64,000 nucleotides of DNA from Larkinella humicola (GCF_008727875.1 NZ_VTWS01000003.1:866728-930727); one strand, 5' to 3'. Shown: positions 53,892 to 63,950, numbered from the stretch's first letter. Notes: generated from the letters alone by a model not told the origin. Translations and numbers: made by a program.

Positions 53892-55754
53892 ATGTTCAAT
53901 AAGTATGATGTTATTGTAGTAGGAGCGGGTCATGCCGGTTGTGAAGCTGCCACAGCAGCCGCAACGATGGGATCATCCGTTTTACTGATTACAATGAACA
54001 TGCAAACGATTGCTCAAATGTCATGCAATCCGGCGATGGGCGGTGTGGCAAAAGGGCAGATTGTTCGTGAAATCGATGCATTAGGGGGGCAATCAGGAAT
54101 CATCAGCGATAGATCGATGATTCAATTCCGAATGCTGAATCGCTCCAAAGGTCCCGCTATGTGGAGTCCACGTTGTCAAAGTGACCGCATGCTATTTGCC
54201 GCCGAGTGGCGTAAAACTATGGAAGAAACGCCCAATCTTGACTTCTGGCAGGATATGGTGACTGAAATCATCGTAAAGGACCAACGGGTTACCGGTGTAA
54301 AAACCAGCATGGGTATGGAAATTCTGGCTGATTCCGTTGTACTTACAAACGGAACATTTCTGAATGGAAAAATCTACATTGGTGAGAAAACATTCGGGGG
54401 CGGACGAACCGCGGAGCGATCGGCCACCGGCTTAACGGAACAACTCGTGCACCTCGGTTTTGAAGCAGGCCGGATGAAAACCGGTACGCCACCGCGGGTC
54501 GATGGTCGTAGTTTAAATTATAAGTTGATGGAGGAACAGCCCGGCGATGAAAACCCGGGCAAGTTTTCTTACCTCAATACAACCGCTTTAACCAAACAAC
54601 GGCACTGCTGGATCACGTATACAAACCCGGAAGTTCATGAAATTTTGAAGACCGGTTTTGAGCGTTCACCCATGTTTACAGGCCGAATTAAGGGTTTAGG
54701 CCCCCGGTATTGCCCGTCTGTGGAAGACAAAATCAACCGGTTTGCCGACAAAGATCGCCACCAGATTTTCGTAGAACCGGAAGGATGGGACACCGTCGAG
54801 GTGTACGTCAACGGTTTTTCGACTTCTTTGCCGGAAGATGTGCAGATAAAAGCCTTGCGAAAAATACCGGGTTTCGAGAATGCCAAAATGTTTCGCCCCG
54901 GCTACGCGGTCGAATATGACTACTTTCCACCGACCCAATTGAAGCAAACGCTGGAGACCCAGTTGATCGACGGGCTGTTTTTTGCCGGTCAAATCAATGG
55001 AACAACCGGTTATGAAGAAGCCGCCTGCCAGGGTTTGATGGCCGGCATCAACGCCCACAATACCGCAAAAGGTCTCGGCGAATTCACGCTGAAACGTTCC
55101 GAAGCCTACATTGGCGTGCTGATCGATGACCTGATTACGAAGGGGACCGAAGAACCGTATCGCATGTTTACGTCCCGTGCTGAATACCGAACCATTCTCC
55201 GGCAGGACAATGCCGACCTGCGTCTGACCGAAAAAGGATATAAAATTGGTCTCGCTTCGCAGGAACGGTTTGACCTCATGCAGACCAAACAGGCCAATGT
55301 AACGGCCATTCTGGATGAAATGAGACAAATGCGGGTGCAACCGGAAACCATCAACACCCTGCTGGATTCGCTGGGGAGTGCACAGATTCGGGAAAAAACA
55401 TCGCCATATGCGCTGCTAAGACGACCGGAAATTAATCGCAAAGAGCTGACCATGCTGGGCGAAAACGTTGCCGATTATCTCAATGCGTTCAACGAAGAAA
55501 CCGTTGAGGAAGCCGTGATTCTGGTGAAATACGAAAGCTATATCGAGAAGGAGAGACTGCTGGTGGAACGCACGGAAAAGCTGGAAAGCCTGATGATCCG
55601 TCCGGATTTTGACTTCGACCGGCTTTCTGCTTTGTCGTTCGAAGGGCGTGAAAAGTTGAAGCGGATCCGTCCCCAAACCATTGGCCAGGCATCGCGGATC
55701 AGCGGTGTTAGTGCTTCGGATATTTCCATATTGATGATTTATTTAGGCCGGTAA
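53892..55754 (+). CDS. mnmG: tRNA uridine-5-carboxymethylaminomethyl modification enzyme MnmG (GidA), 620 aa
   Basis: With MnmE it installs the cmnm5 group at U34 of several tRNAs. FAD motif [16 protein letters not shown] at residues 8-23, the conserved [40 protein letters not shown], and [13 protein letters not shown] in the catalytic region, ending with the C-terminal helical [17 protein letters not shown] that binds MnmE. Length fits the family (about 620-630). mnmG is typically origin-proximal in bacteria, consistent with the DnaA-box cluster at 58312-58762. Confidence 0.97.
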   Translation: MFNKYDVIVVGAGHAGCEAATAAATMGSSVLLITMNMQTIAQMSCNPAMGGVAKGQIVREIDALGGQSGIISDRSMIQFRMLNRSKGPAMWSPRCQSDRMLFAAEWRKTMEETPNLDFWQDMVTEIIVKDQRVTGVKTSMGMEILADSVVLTNGTFLNGKIYIGEKTFGGGRTAERSATGLTEQLVHLGFEAGRMKTGTPPRVDGRSLNYKLMEEQPGDENPGKFSYLNTTALTKQRHCWITYTNPEVHEILKTGFERSPMFTGRIKGLGPRYCPSVEDKINRFADKDRHQIFVEPEGWDTVEVYVNGFSTSLPEDVQIKALRKIPGFENAKMFRPGYAVEYDYFPPTQLKQTLETQLIDGLFFAGQINGTTGYEEAACQGLMAGINAHNTAKGLGEFTLKRSEAYIGVLIDDLITKGTEEPYRMFTSRAEYRTILRQDNADLRLTEKGYKIGLASQERFDLMQTKQANVTAILDEMRQMRVQPETINTLLDSLGSAQIREKTSPYALLRRPEINRKELTMLGENVADYLNAFNEETVEEAVILVKYESYIEKERLLVERTEKLESLMIRPDFDFDRLSALSFEGREKLKRIRPQTIGQASRISGVSASDISILMIYLGR

Positions 55755-55756
55755 AC

Positions 55757-56647
55757 ATGACGGTTGAGCACCTTGTAGAATGCCCGGTTTGTGGAAATCA
55801 GTCTTTTTCCAACTGGATGACTTGTACGGATTATCTGGTTTCGAAGAACGAATTTGCCATCCAGCGTTGTGAACAATGCGGTTTTAAGGCAACAAATCCA
55901 CGACCGGTAGAAGCAGAAATTGGACAGTATTACCAATCAGAAGAATACATTTCGCACAGCGATACGCGGAAAGGAATCATCAGCCAGCTCTACCATACCG
56001 TTCGAACGATAACCGTTCGGCAGAAGGTGAAACTGATTACGGAGCTATCTCCACGGAAAGGTCAATTACTGGACATCGGCTGCGGCTCCGGTTATTTTCT
56101 GGCAGCCAGTCAGGAAGCGGGCTGGAAAATCAGGGGGACTGAACCGGATGTCAACACGCGACAACAAGCCGCAGAACGGACTAAAACGGAGCTTGGAAAG
56201 TCTATTTTTGAGCTTGAAAACAAGGAGCCATTTGATGTGATTACGATGTGGCACGTATTGGAACACGTTCACGAATTGCAGGAAACTCTGGAGTGGATAC
56301 GCAGGCACAGTCACCCGAAAGGGCATTTGGTGATTGCCGTTCCAAACTATCACTCGTGGGATGCCCGGCACTACAAACAGTTCTGGGCGGCTTATGATGT
56401 GCCCCGGCACCTCTATCACTTTTCGCCCGATACCATGAAAAGGTTGCTGAAACGATACGGTTTTGAATTGAAAGAACAGCGGCCGATGGTATTTGATGCG
56501 TTCTATGTGAACATGCTCAGCACGAAAAACCGGGACGGAAAGCCGGCTTATCTTGAAAGTTTTTGGAATGGAATTCGTTCTAATTGGTCAGCCTATCAGG
56601 ATGGAGGGAATTATTCAAGCTTGATTTACGTCGCTCAGGCCCAATAA
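55757..56647 (+). CDS. Class I SAM-dependent methyltransferase with zinc-ribbon N-terminus (296 aa)
   Basis: It begins 2 nt after the mnmG stop, so the two are coupled. Residues 9-12 and ~39-42 carry a CxxC pair (CPVCGN ... CEQCGF), a small treble-clef. LLDIGCGSGYFLAASQEAGW (near 104) is the SAM-binding motif I, and DVITMWHVLEHVHELQETL is motif IV. The C-terminal PNYHSWDARHYKQFWAAYDVPRHLYHFS pattern is usual for Bacteroidota methyltransferases of unclear substrate. A small molecule or surface-sugar role is possible. Confidence 0.9.
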   Translation: MTVEHLVECPVCGNQSFSNWMTCTDYLVSKNEFAIQRCEQCGFKATNPRPVEAEIGQYYQSEEYISHSDTRKGIISQLYHTVRTITVRQKVKLITELSPRKGQLLDIGCGSGYFLAASQEAGWKIRGTEPDVNTRQQAAERTKTELGKSIFELENKEPFDVITMWHVLEHVHELQETLEWIRRHSHPKGHLVIAVPNYHSWDARHYKQFWAAYDVPRHLYHFSPDTMKRLLKRYGFELKEQRPMVFDAFYVNMLSTKNRDGKPAYLESFWNGIRSNWSAYQDGGNYSSLIYVAQAQ

Positions 56648-56663
56648 TAAATCATTTCTCATG

Positions 56664-56693
56664 CCCTGATCAGGAAACTGTTCAGGGTTTTTT
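56664..56693 (+). terminator. Weak terminator after the methyltransferase gene
   Basis: CCCTGA (56664-56669) pairs with TCAGGG (56682-56687) over a 12-nt loop, followed by TTTTTT. The stem is only 6 bp, but the T-run is good. It lies between the stop at 56647 and the next ATG at 56704. Confidence 0.55.
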
Positions 56694-56703
56694 ATTGCCA
56701 AAA

Positions 56704-58311
56704 ATGAAACAAGCACTCGCTCTATTCGCCATTATCGTTGTTTTTCTGAACTCCTGTTCCCAGTATGCCGCACCGATTGGGGGTAAAAAAGACACCCTCG
56801 CGCCCGTTCTGGTGGTCAGCACACCCATCAATAAACAAAAGAATTTTAAAGGAAAAACCGTCGAAGTTTTCTTTAACGAATACATCCGGGTGGAGAATGC
56901 CAACCAGAAAATCCTGATCACGCCGGAGCCGGAAACACCTTTCAAAGTCAAAATCAAGCCGACCAGTTTGCGGCTCTCGTTCGACAAACCGTTCAAGGAT
57001 AGTACGACGTACACCTTCAATTTCACGGATGCCGTAAAAGACGTGACCGAAAACAACCCGGCTCTGAGCCTCAAATTGGTCTTCAGCACGGGCAACACCA
57101 TCGACTCGCTCAGGGTAGGAGGGAAGGTGACGGACATCCAGACGGGCCAGCCCACCTTGAATACATTGGTGGGACTCTACATTCCAAATGATACGCTGAC
57201 GCCCACCAAAAGCAAACCGTATTACTTCACGCGCACCGATACATCAGGGGTATTTCTATTGGAAAACGTGAAAGACGGTCGCTATAGAGTATTCGCGTTC
57301 GACGATAAAAATCTGAATTTTATCCTGAATCCAAATACGGAAAAAGTAGCTTTTCTGAAAGGTGATCTTGACCTGAAGGCAAACAATGACACCCTGAATT
57401 TGCAGTTATTTTCGTTTTACAATACCCCTCCGCGATCGGTCCGAACGCAGCAAATGGTTAACACGTATACCTATGTATTCGATCGGGGAATTGAAAAGTA
57501 TTCCATACGTTTTAACAATCCGGAGGACAGCATTCCATCGTATTTCAGAACGCCAACGGAGCTGACCTTCTTTAATGCGAAGGCAACATCGGATACGATT
57601 CGGGTGAAGATTTCAGTGACGGACTCGCTAAAAAACACGACAGAACTTACCCAGAAATTCAAGTTTCGAACCTCCACGCGCCGGGAAACGCCGGAGCCGG
57701 TAACGATCACGGCCAGGCCGACCGACAATGGAGATAGTGATCGAAACCTGGAAGTCGTGCTTGAGTTTTCGAAGCCGATGAAGCAAATCACACCGGATTC
57801 GGTACAGCTCTTTAGTGACAGCACAAACCGCATTCCGTTGACCCCGCAGGACTACCGATGGGAAGATAATCAAACCCGTTTTGTACTGACCAGGTCGACC
57901 ACCGCCCGGAACAACCTTATCCTCCGATTGGGAAGAGGAGCATTTATCAGTGCACTCAATGACTCGACGGCGCGAACGGAATTGAACTATACCATCCGTG
58001 ATCCCGAGAAATATGGCGTCCTGACGGGCCGGGTGAATACCTCGGCAAAGCAGTTTATTGTGGAATTACTGGACGAGAATTTTAAGCTGGTTGAGAAGCA
58101 ATTAAACAACCCCACCTATCGATTCGTTAACATAAAACCGGGTCGCTACCGGCTTCGGGTCATCATCGATGAGAATGGAAACGGCCGGTGGGACAGTGGG
58201 AATGTGACCGAAAACCGCTTTCCTGAACCCATCTTTTTCTTCACGAATAACAAGGGCATCATACCCATCAAGCAGAACTTCGACGTTAATGAGGATATAG
58301 ACGCCTTTTGA
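56704..58311 (+). CDS. Ig-like (Big_5/SbsA-type) domain lipoprotein (535 aa)
   Basis: I chose ATG 56704 (MKQALALFAIIVVFLNSCSQ); the upstream in-frame codon lies inside the methyltransferase gene. The lipobox Cys is residue 18 (FLNSC). The start of the mature protein (APIGGKKDTLAPVLVVSTPINKQKNFKGKTVEVFFNEYI) is the Ig-like Big_5 module common in Cytophagales lipoproteins, followed by CNA/carboxypeptidase-like modules with RYRVFAFDDKNLN. The C-terminal KPGRYRLRVIIDENGNGRWDSG is typical. It is probably an outer-membrane lipoprotein; function unknown. It ends at the putative origin. Confidence 0.85.
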   Translation: MKQALALFAIIVVFLNSCSQYAAPIGGKKDTLAPVLVVSTPINKQKNFKGKTVEVFFNEYIRVENANQKILITPEPETPFKVKIKPTSLRLSFDKPFKDSTTYTFNFTDAVKDVTENNPALSLKLVFSTGNTIDSLRVGGKVTDIQTGQPTLNTLVGLYIPNDTLTPTKSKPYYFTRTDTSGVFLLENVKDGRYRVFAFDDKNLNFILNPNTEKVAFLKGDLDLKANNDTLNLQLFSFYNTPPRSVRTQQMVNTYTYVFDRGIEKYSIRFNNPEDSIPSYFRTPTELTFFNAKATSDTIRVKISVTDSLKNTTELTQKFKFRTSTRRETPEPVTITARPTDNGDSDRNLEVVLEFSKPMKQITPDSVQLFSDSTNRIPLTPQDYRWEDNQTRFVLTRSTTARNNLILRLGRGAFISALNDSTARTELNYTIRDPEKYGVLTGRVNTSAKQFIVELLDENFKLVEKQLNNPTYRFVNIKPGRYRLRVIIDENGNGRWDSGNVTENRFPEPIFFFTNNKGIIPIKQNFDVNEDIDAF

Positions 58312-58762
58312 AAGGTCAATGTGAAATTAAAAAAACACAAGTAATCGGTGGAAAAGTGCGTGGAAAAGTTAATAATGAGTGTGGATAAAATGTGACGGGG
58401 TACAAAAATTGCTGTGGACAAACAGGTTGCGGCTGTGGATAAGAAAAAAGTAAAGTGTAGAGCGTGTACAACTCTGCTATTTTCCACAACTTATTCCTAC
58501 CTTCATCAACACGTGGAAATGTTTATAGTGTATCTTGTGGAAATGTGTCTAAAAGACCGGTGTATTCCAGAGTGTGAATGTTGATAAGAAATAAAACCTC
58601 TGGTAATCAGTATATTACATGTGGATAAGTATGTAACCAATGTGGATAAGTCAGTTTTGTTTTCCACAGAATTTTCAAACCAATGTGCATAAAGAAGTTG
58701 TCCACATATCCACAGGCAACAATCCTTTAAATCCTTTTATTCTTTAATTAATAAAAAAGAAA
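58312..58762. other. Candidate chromosomal replication origin oriC (DnaA-box cluster)
   Basis: A 451-bp non-coding interval. Five exact DnaA boxes matching TTATNCACA, all on the minus strand: 58380-58388, 58434-58442, 58620-58628 and 58641-58649 (TGTGGATAA on +) and 58684-58692 (TGTGCATAA). One-mismatch boxes lie at 58413-58421, 58480-58488, 58660-58668, 58698-58706 and 58706-58714. The right end (58718-58762) is an AT-rich tract of the kind used for duplex unwinding. mnmG and an rRNA operon lie within 6 kb. The boxes are far denser than chance (about 0.02 exact matches expected here). Alternatively it could be a DnaA-titrating locus. Confidence 0.85.
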
Positions 58763-60571
58763 ATGAAGAAGATAGTAGGACTCCTGATAATGCTACTGTT
58801 GGTGGGCTCATTGAGTGGATTTGCGCAGGAAGGAGCAGACCTGGCAGATGAATATTTCAAAAAAGGCGAATTTGAAAAAGCGCATACAATCTACCAGAAA
58901 TTGATGAAGCCCGGAGCCAGCAAGCAAATCATCAGTCGCTACGTGGAAAGCTCAGTCAAGTTGAATAAAATACCAGAAGCGGAAAAGGTGATCAGGAAGC
59001 TGGTGAAGTCGGACGACAAAAATCCGTATGTGTTTCTACAGGCCGGCATTCTCGAAGAAAGCCGGAGCGATTCGGCTAAAGCAGACGTTTACTTTAACAA
59101 AGCTATCGCCGTTGCAGGAAACGCAATGAACGGGTTGCCGGAACTGGCTCAGGATTTTGCCGAGCAAAGCAAACAGAACTGGGCCATCAAAGTATTGAAG
59201 AAGGGGCGCGAGCAAAGTCGGGAACCGCTGGCCTATGCCGGCGAACTGGCTCGCCTATATGGCGCTGTCGGGCAAAAGGAAAACATGATTGACGAATTGC
59301 TGCACTGGGGACTCATTCCGGGCAATCGTGACAATGTGCAGGCCATTTTGCAGGACAACCTGAAAGACGCCGATCAGAAGATGCTGGAGACGGTTCTGTA
59401 CAAGAAAGTGCAGGAAAATCCGAACGAGATGTTCTATACCGAGATGCTCGTCTGGTACTTAACGCAGAAGAAGGAGTTTTATAAAGCATTCATTCAGGAA
59501 CGCGCCCTCGACAAACGCTTAAAATTGACCGGTGTGCGCGTTTATGACCTGGGAGCGGTCGCACTCCAGAACAAAGATTATAAGAACGCAGCGGCCATGT
59601 TTGAGTACGTAGCGAAGGAATATCCCCAGGGGCAGCTCTATCCGTTTGCCCGGCGGCTAGTGATCAAGGCCCGGGAGGAGCAGGTAAAGAACACCTACCC
59701 GGTGGATAATCTTGAAATCCGGAAGCTCATTGCCGATTACCAGAAGATGTTTCAGGAACTGGGCAAAAACAACCGGACGCTCGAAGCCCTCCGCAGCACC
59801 GCCAGTCTGTATGCGTTTTACCTGGATGAAAAAGACACGGCTTTGACAATTCTGCAACTGGCCACCGAAATCAGCAAAAACGAAAAAGGGTTTATCGACC
59901 GGTGCAAACTGGACATGGGCGATATTTACCTCCTGAAAGGCGAACCCTGGGAAGCCACGTTGCTGTATTCACAGGTTGAAAAATCACAGAAAGAAGAGTT
60001 GCTGGGGTACGAAGCCAAGCTGCGGAATGCCCGGTTGCATTACTACAAAGGCGAATTTGAGCTATCGAAAGATGTGCTGGATATTCTGAAGCAAGCCACC
60101 AGCCGGGAAATTGCCAACGACGCCGGGGCACTCAGTTTGCTCATTATGGACAATACCGGCATGGATTCGGATAGCAACGAAACCGCCATGAAAGAATACG
60201 CTTCCATTGAGCTGATGTTGTTTCAGAACAAAGTCGATTCGGCCGCGCTGGAACTCAACCGGTTGTATGCCAAATACAAAGACCACAGTCTGGCCGACAA
60301 CATTTTGTGGCTGCGGGCCAATACGCTGATCAAGCAGAATAAGATCGATGAAGCCCTGCAGGATCTGGAAAAAATCTCGGCCAACTACGGAGAAGATGTT
60401 CTGGGCGACGACGCGCTTTTTTTGACGGCCAAAACGTACGAGGAAAACAAACAGGATAAGCCGAAAGCGATGGAACTCTACAACCAGCTTTTACAGAAAT
60501 ATCCGGGAAGTATTTTTGGCGCCGACGCCCGAAAGCGGTTTCGAGCCTTGCGGGGAGACACCATCAATTAA
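58763..60571 (+). CDS. Secreted tetratricopeptide-repeat protein (602 aa)
   Basis: A signal peptide (MKKIVGLLIMLLLVGSLSGFAQ) precedes an all-helical protein of TPR-like repeats: DEYFKKGEFEKAHTIYQKLMKP, VRVYDLGAVALQNKDYKNAAAMFEYVAKEYPQGQLYPFAR, NILWLRANTLIKQNKIDEALQDLEKIS, DALFLTAKTYEENKQDKPKAMELYNQLLQKYPGS. It is probably a periplasmic scaffold for an envelope complex, with no catalytic motif. It is the first gene right of the oriC candidate and transcribed away from it; its promoter must lie within the DnaA-box region. A strong terminator follows. Confidence 0.9.
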   Translation: MKKIVGLLIMLLLVGSLSGFAQEGADLADEYFKKGEFEKAHTIYQKLMKPGASKQIISRYVESSVKLNKIPEAEKVIRKLVKSDDKNPYVFLQAGILEESRSDSAKADVYFNKAIAVAGNAMNGLPELAQDFAEQSKQNWAIKVLKKGREQSREPLAYAGELARLYGAVGQKENMIDELLHWGLIPGNRDNVQAILQDNLKDADQKMLETVLYKKVQENPNEMFYTEMLVWYLTQKKEFYKAFIQERALDKRLKLTGVRVYDLGAVALQNKDYKNAAAMFEYVAKEYPQGQLYPFARRLVIKAREEQVKNTYPVDNLEIRKLIADYQKMFQELGKNNRTLEALRSTASLYAFYLDEKDTALTILQLATEISKNEKGFIDRCKLDMGDIYLLKGEPWEATLLYSQVEKSQKEELLGYEAKLRNARLHYYKGEFELSKDVLDILKQATSREIANDAGALSLLIMDNTGMDSDSNETAMKEYASIELMLFQNKVDSAALELNRLYAKYKDHSLADNILWLRANTLIKQNKIDEALQDLEKISANYGEDVLGDDALFLTAKTYEENKQDKPKAMELYNQLLQKYPGSIFGADARKRFRALRGDTIN

Positions 60572-60606
60572 TCAAAAAGACCCGCTACTCGGCGGGTCTT
60601 TTTGAT
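60571..60606. terminator. Bidirectional terminator between the TPR gene and thrC
   Basis: A 15-bp perfect stem (60571-60585 with 60592-60606; core AAAAAGACCCGC) with loop TACTCG, A-rich on one side and T-rich on the other, so it terminates both convergent genes. Confidence 0.92.
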
Positions 60607-60608
60607 TA

Positions 60609-61913
60609 TCAGGCGGTTTGCAGAAGGAAATCTTTAAACTCCGCAAAATCAGCCTTCATTTTAAAACTGCTTTTTGGCCGGTTCATCAATTCTTCCAAAG
60701 CCGCCGGGATATCCACAGGCGTGTGGATAACTGACTCGACCAGCTCTTTGAACTTGGCCGGATGAGCCGTGGCCAGCGTTATTCCACACACATCCGGGTT
60801 GGTTTGTTGATAACGTTGTAAACCGAGGTAACCGACCGCCGTGTGTGGGCACATCACGTAGTTGAATTGTTGATAAACAGCCGCCATGGCTTGTTTGGTC
60901 TGCTCATCATCGAAGAAATAACCGGATAAAACGTGTTTCAACGTTTCAAAATTATCGTTGAACAAGTGGGTAAGGCGCACGAAATTGCTCGGACTTCCCA
61001 CATCCATCGCGTTCGAAATGGTTTCAACCGACGGTTTGGGCTCGTATACGCCCGTTTCCAAATACTTCGGAACCACGTAGTTCAGGTTCGTCGACGCAAT
61101 GAACTGTTGAACGGGAAGTCCCATTTTGTAAGCTAACGCCCCCGCACTCAGATTACCGAAATTGCCGCTGGGCGTCGAGAAAACCACCGGTTTTCCCAAA
61201 TGCTTCACCTGTCCATAGGCCCGGGCGTAGTAAAAGCTTTGCGGAATCAGGCGGAAGATGTTGATGGAGTTGGCCGACGCCAGGCTAAACTGCTGATTCA
61301 ATTCAGAATCGGTAAAGGCGGTTTTCACCAGCGCCTGACAATCATCAAACGAACCGTCGACTTCAATGGCCGTAATATTTTGCCCCAGAGTCGTTAACTG
61401 CTTTTCCTGCAACTCACTGACCCGACCGGTGGGATACAGAATCGTCACTTTGATACCGGGAACACCCAGAAAGCCCATGGCCACGGCACCACCCGTATCA
61501 CCGGACGTCGCGACCAGGATATGCACTTCCCGGTTCGATTTTTCCAGATAATAGCCCATCATGGCCGCCATATAGCGGGCGCCCACATCTTTGAAAGCCA
61601 GCGAAGGTCCGTGGAACAACTCCAGAACGTGCGTTTTTCCGTCTTCGAGTGCCACCACGGGCGTATCGAATGGAAAAGCGTGGTGAACCAGTTCTTCCAG
61701 TTTCGCGGTTGGAATAGCGTCTTTAAAAAGCGCCGAGCTGATTTGAAAGCCAATATCGGCCAGTGAGCCGCCGGAAATGGAATTGAAAAAATCCGCGCCC
61801 ATCGCTGGGATCGTTTCCGGCATATAAAGGCCCCGGTCTGCTGGCAAACTGCGGAGCAACGCTTCTTCCATCGAAACCCGGACAGAAGGATTATTCGTAC
61901 TGTAAAACTTCAT
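60609..61913 (-). CDS. thrC: Threonine synthase (434 aa)
   Basis: A PLP enzyme converting O-phospho-homoserine to threonine. PLP lysine Lys108 in HGPSLAFKDVGARYMAAMM, the phosphate-binding region VATSGDTGGAVAMGF, PTGRVSELQEKQLTTLGQN, and STPSGNFGNLSAGALAYKMG. The N-terminal MKFYSTNNPSVRVSMEEALLRSLPADRGLYMPE is characteristic of the short (bacterial/yeast type) synthases. The length is normal. It appears monocistronic; homoserine kinase genes are not in the window. Confidence 0.96.
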   Translation of the reverse strand: MKFYSTNNPSVRVSMEEALLRSLPADRGLYMPETIPAMGADFFNSISGGSLADIGFQISSALFKDAIPTAKLEELVHHAFPFDTPVVALEDGKTHVLELFHGPSLAFKDVGARYMAAMMGYYLEKSNREVHILVATSGDTGGAVAMGFLGVPGIKVTILYPTGRVSELQEKQLTTLGQNITAIEVDGSFDDCQALVKTAFTDSELNQQFSLASANSINIFRLIPQSFYYARAYGQVKHLGKPVVFSTPSGNFGNLSAGALAYKMGLPVQQFIASTNLNYVVPKYLETGVYEPKPSVETISNAMDVGSPSNFVRLTHLFNDNFETLKHVLSGYFFDDEQTKQAMAAVYQQFNYVMCPHTAVGYLGLQRYQQTNPDVCGITLATAHPAKFKELVESVIHTPVDIPAALEELMNRPKSSFKMKADFAEFKDFLLQTA

Positions 61914-62070
61914 GGTAAGGAGCTAAAAAATTGCCGCAAGTTACGAAACCCCAAACCGTTAAGCGAACAATTGAATCGACAAATGACAAAAACTGTGGTA
62001 TAAACCACTGGGAACCTAAATAGGTTACATTCAATTATCTAGTTTAGCAGCTTCAAAAATCAACAAACGT

Positions 62071-63702
62071 ATGTCAGTAGGCTTTTTTCAGGTTCCGATT
62101 CCACAAAATGAGCCGGTTAAAGAGTATCGTCCCGGTTCCGACGAGCGCGCAAAGTTAAAAGCCGCCCTCGCCGAGGCTTCTTCGAAAACCGTTGATATTC
62201 CGATGTACATCGGTGCAGACGAAGTTCGGACCGAAATTCAGAAGGAATTAGTAGCTCCGCATAACCGCCATCAGATTCTGGCGCATTTTCATGAAGGAGA
62301 TCAATCGCATGTTGAACAGGCTATTACGGCGGCACTGAATGCGAAAGGAGAGTGGGCGAATCTGTCGTGGGAACACCGCGCCAGCATTTTTCTGAAAGCC
62401 GCTGAACTGCTGGCTGGGCCGTATCGCTACAAAATGAATGCGGCAACGATGTTGGGTCAGTCGAAAAACGCATATCAGGCCGAGATTGATTCGGCTTGTG
62501 AACTGATTGATTTTCTACGATTTAATGTCCATTACGCAACGGAAATCTACAGCCAGCAACCTAAATCGTCGGCTGGTGTCTGGAACCGTCTGGAATACCG
62601 TCCGCTGGAAGGCTTCGTTTTTGCCCTGACGCCATTCAACTTCACCGCCATTGCCGGCAATCTGCCCACCGCGCCCGCTTTGTTGGGAAATACCGTGGTT
62701 TGGAAACCGGCCTACCAGCAAATTTATTCAGCGCAAGTCATCATGGAAGTGCTGAAAGAAGCCGGTTTGCCCGATGGTGTCATCAATTTGATTTACGTGG
62801 ATGGGCCATTGGCGGGGGAAGTGATTTTCAAACACCCGGATTTTGCGGGAATACATTTTACCGGTAGCACTGGTGTTTTCCAGCAGATCTGGAAAACGAT
62901 TGGCGAAAACATCCATCGGTACAAATCCTATCCGCGCATTGTGGGCGAAACCGGCGGAAAAGACTTCGTATTGGTTCACGAATCAGCCGATCCGAAAGCC
63001 GTGGCGACCGGCCTGGTTCGCGGGGCCTTTGAATACCAGGGGCAGAAATGCTCGGCGGCATCCCGGGCGTACATTCCGTCAAACCTCTGGGAACAGATCC
63101 GGACGTACATCGTGGCCGATTTGCAGGCCATCAAAATGGGAGGTGTCGAAGATTTCGGGAATTTCGTCAATGCGGTTATTGATGAAAAATCCTTCGATAA
63201 GATCAGCAAATACATTTCTGATGCGAAGGCTGATCCGACCGTCGAAATCATTGCGGGGGGAAATGTGGATAAAACCGACGGTTTTTTTGTGGAACCAACG
63301 GTTTTGGTCGCGTCTAATCCGCTGTATGTAACGATGTGTGAGGAAATATTCGGCCCGGTTTTGACCATTTATCTCTATCATCCTGACAATTTTGAACATA
63401 CCATCGAACTGGTTGATCAAACGTCACCGTATGCCTTGACGGGGGCGGTTTTCGCCAAAGACCGGTATGCCCTTGAATTGGTCACGAAAAAACTGTCAAA
63501 TGCGGCCGGTAATTTCTACATCAATGACAAACCAACGGGAGCCGTTGTGGGTCAGCAACCCTTTGGCGGAGCCCGGGCGTCAGGGACAAACGACAAAGCC
63601 GGTTCCTTATTAAACTTGCTGCGGTGGGTTTCGGCCCGGACCATCAAGGAGACGTTGGTGTCACCAACTGACTTCCGGTATCCTTTTTTGGAGAGTGAAT
63701 AA
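62071..63702 (+). CDS. L-glutamate gamma-semialdehyde (P5C) dehydrogenase (543 aa)
   Basis: The second step of proline catabolism, oxidising glutamate semialdehyde to glutamate with NAD. It shows the ALDH fold with TPFNFTAIAGNLPTAPALLGN, FTGSTGVFQQIW, the general-base Glu293 in VGETGGKDF and the nucleophile Cys327 in GQKCSAASRAYIP. The C-terminal FGGARASGTNDKAGS is typical of P5C dehydrogenases (RocA/PruA type). No proline dehydrogenase is adjacent. It lies upstream of the rRNA operon, 81 nt before its promoter. Confidence 0.95.
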   Translation: MSVGFFQVPIPQNEPVKEYRPGSDERAKLKAALAEASSKTVDIPMYIGADEVRTEIQKELVAPHNRHQILAHFHEGDQSHVEQAITAALNAKGEWANLSWEHRASIFLKAAELLAGPYRYKMNAATMLGQSKNAYQAEIDSACELIDFLRFNVHYATEIYSQQPKSSAGVWNRLEYRPLEGFVFALTPFNFTAIAGNLPTAPALLGNTVVWKPAYQQIYSAQVIMEVLKEAGLPDGVINLIYVDGPLAGEVIFKHPDFAGIHFTGSTGVFQQIWKTIGENIHRYKSYPRIVGETGGKDFVLVHESADPKAVATGLVRGAFEYQGQKCSAASRAYIPSNLWEQIRTYIVADLQAIKMGGVEDFGNFVNAVIDEKSFDKISKYISDAKADPTVEIIAGGNVDKTDGFFVEPTVLVASNPLYVTMCEEIFGPVLTIYLYHPDNFEHTIELVDQTSPYALTGAVFAKDRYALELVTKKLSNAAGNFYINDKPTGAVVGQQPFGGARASGTNDKAGSLLNLLRWVSARTIKETLVSPTDFRYPFLESE

Positions 63703-63782
63703 CATTTAAAATGATCAATAAGGAGATAGAATTGCATTCAAAAAAGAATGTTGTGGTAAATTAACTTTTTTCGAAAAAGGAC

Positions 63783-63813
63783 TTGCGCTAAGCAAAACAA
63801 ACCTCTATCTTTG
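63783..63813 (+). promoter_or_regulatory. rRNA operon promoter (TTG-N20-TATCTTTG)
   Basis: TTG at 63783-63785, a 20-nt spacer and TATCTTTG at 63806-63813: an exact match to the Bacteroidota housekeeping consensus. The region just upstream (63754-63778) is A/T-rich like an UP element. It precedes the 16S gene by ~137 nt, leaving room for the leader with its TTCTTTGACA processing/antitermination segment near 63882. Confidence 0.9.
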
Positions 63814-63950
63814 CAGTCCCAAATAAGTGATACGGCTGGACGGAAGCGTTCAGCAACAGTTTTCCAAGCGAGGAAAACACGTTCTTTGACAACTTGACCA
63901 AGTAAGTAAGAAGTAAGGATTCTGCGTAAAGTATAAGTACAAATCATTTA

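Noticed and set aside
61984..62040. Small inverted repeats (GTGGTATAAACCAC, AACCTAAATAGGTT) between thrC and P5C dehydrogenase
   Set aside because: Short AT-rich symmetry expected by chance; no promoter or terminator context.
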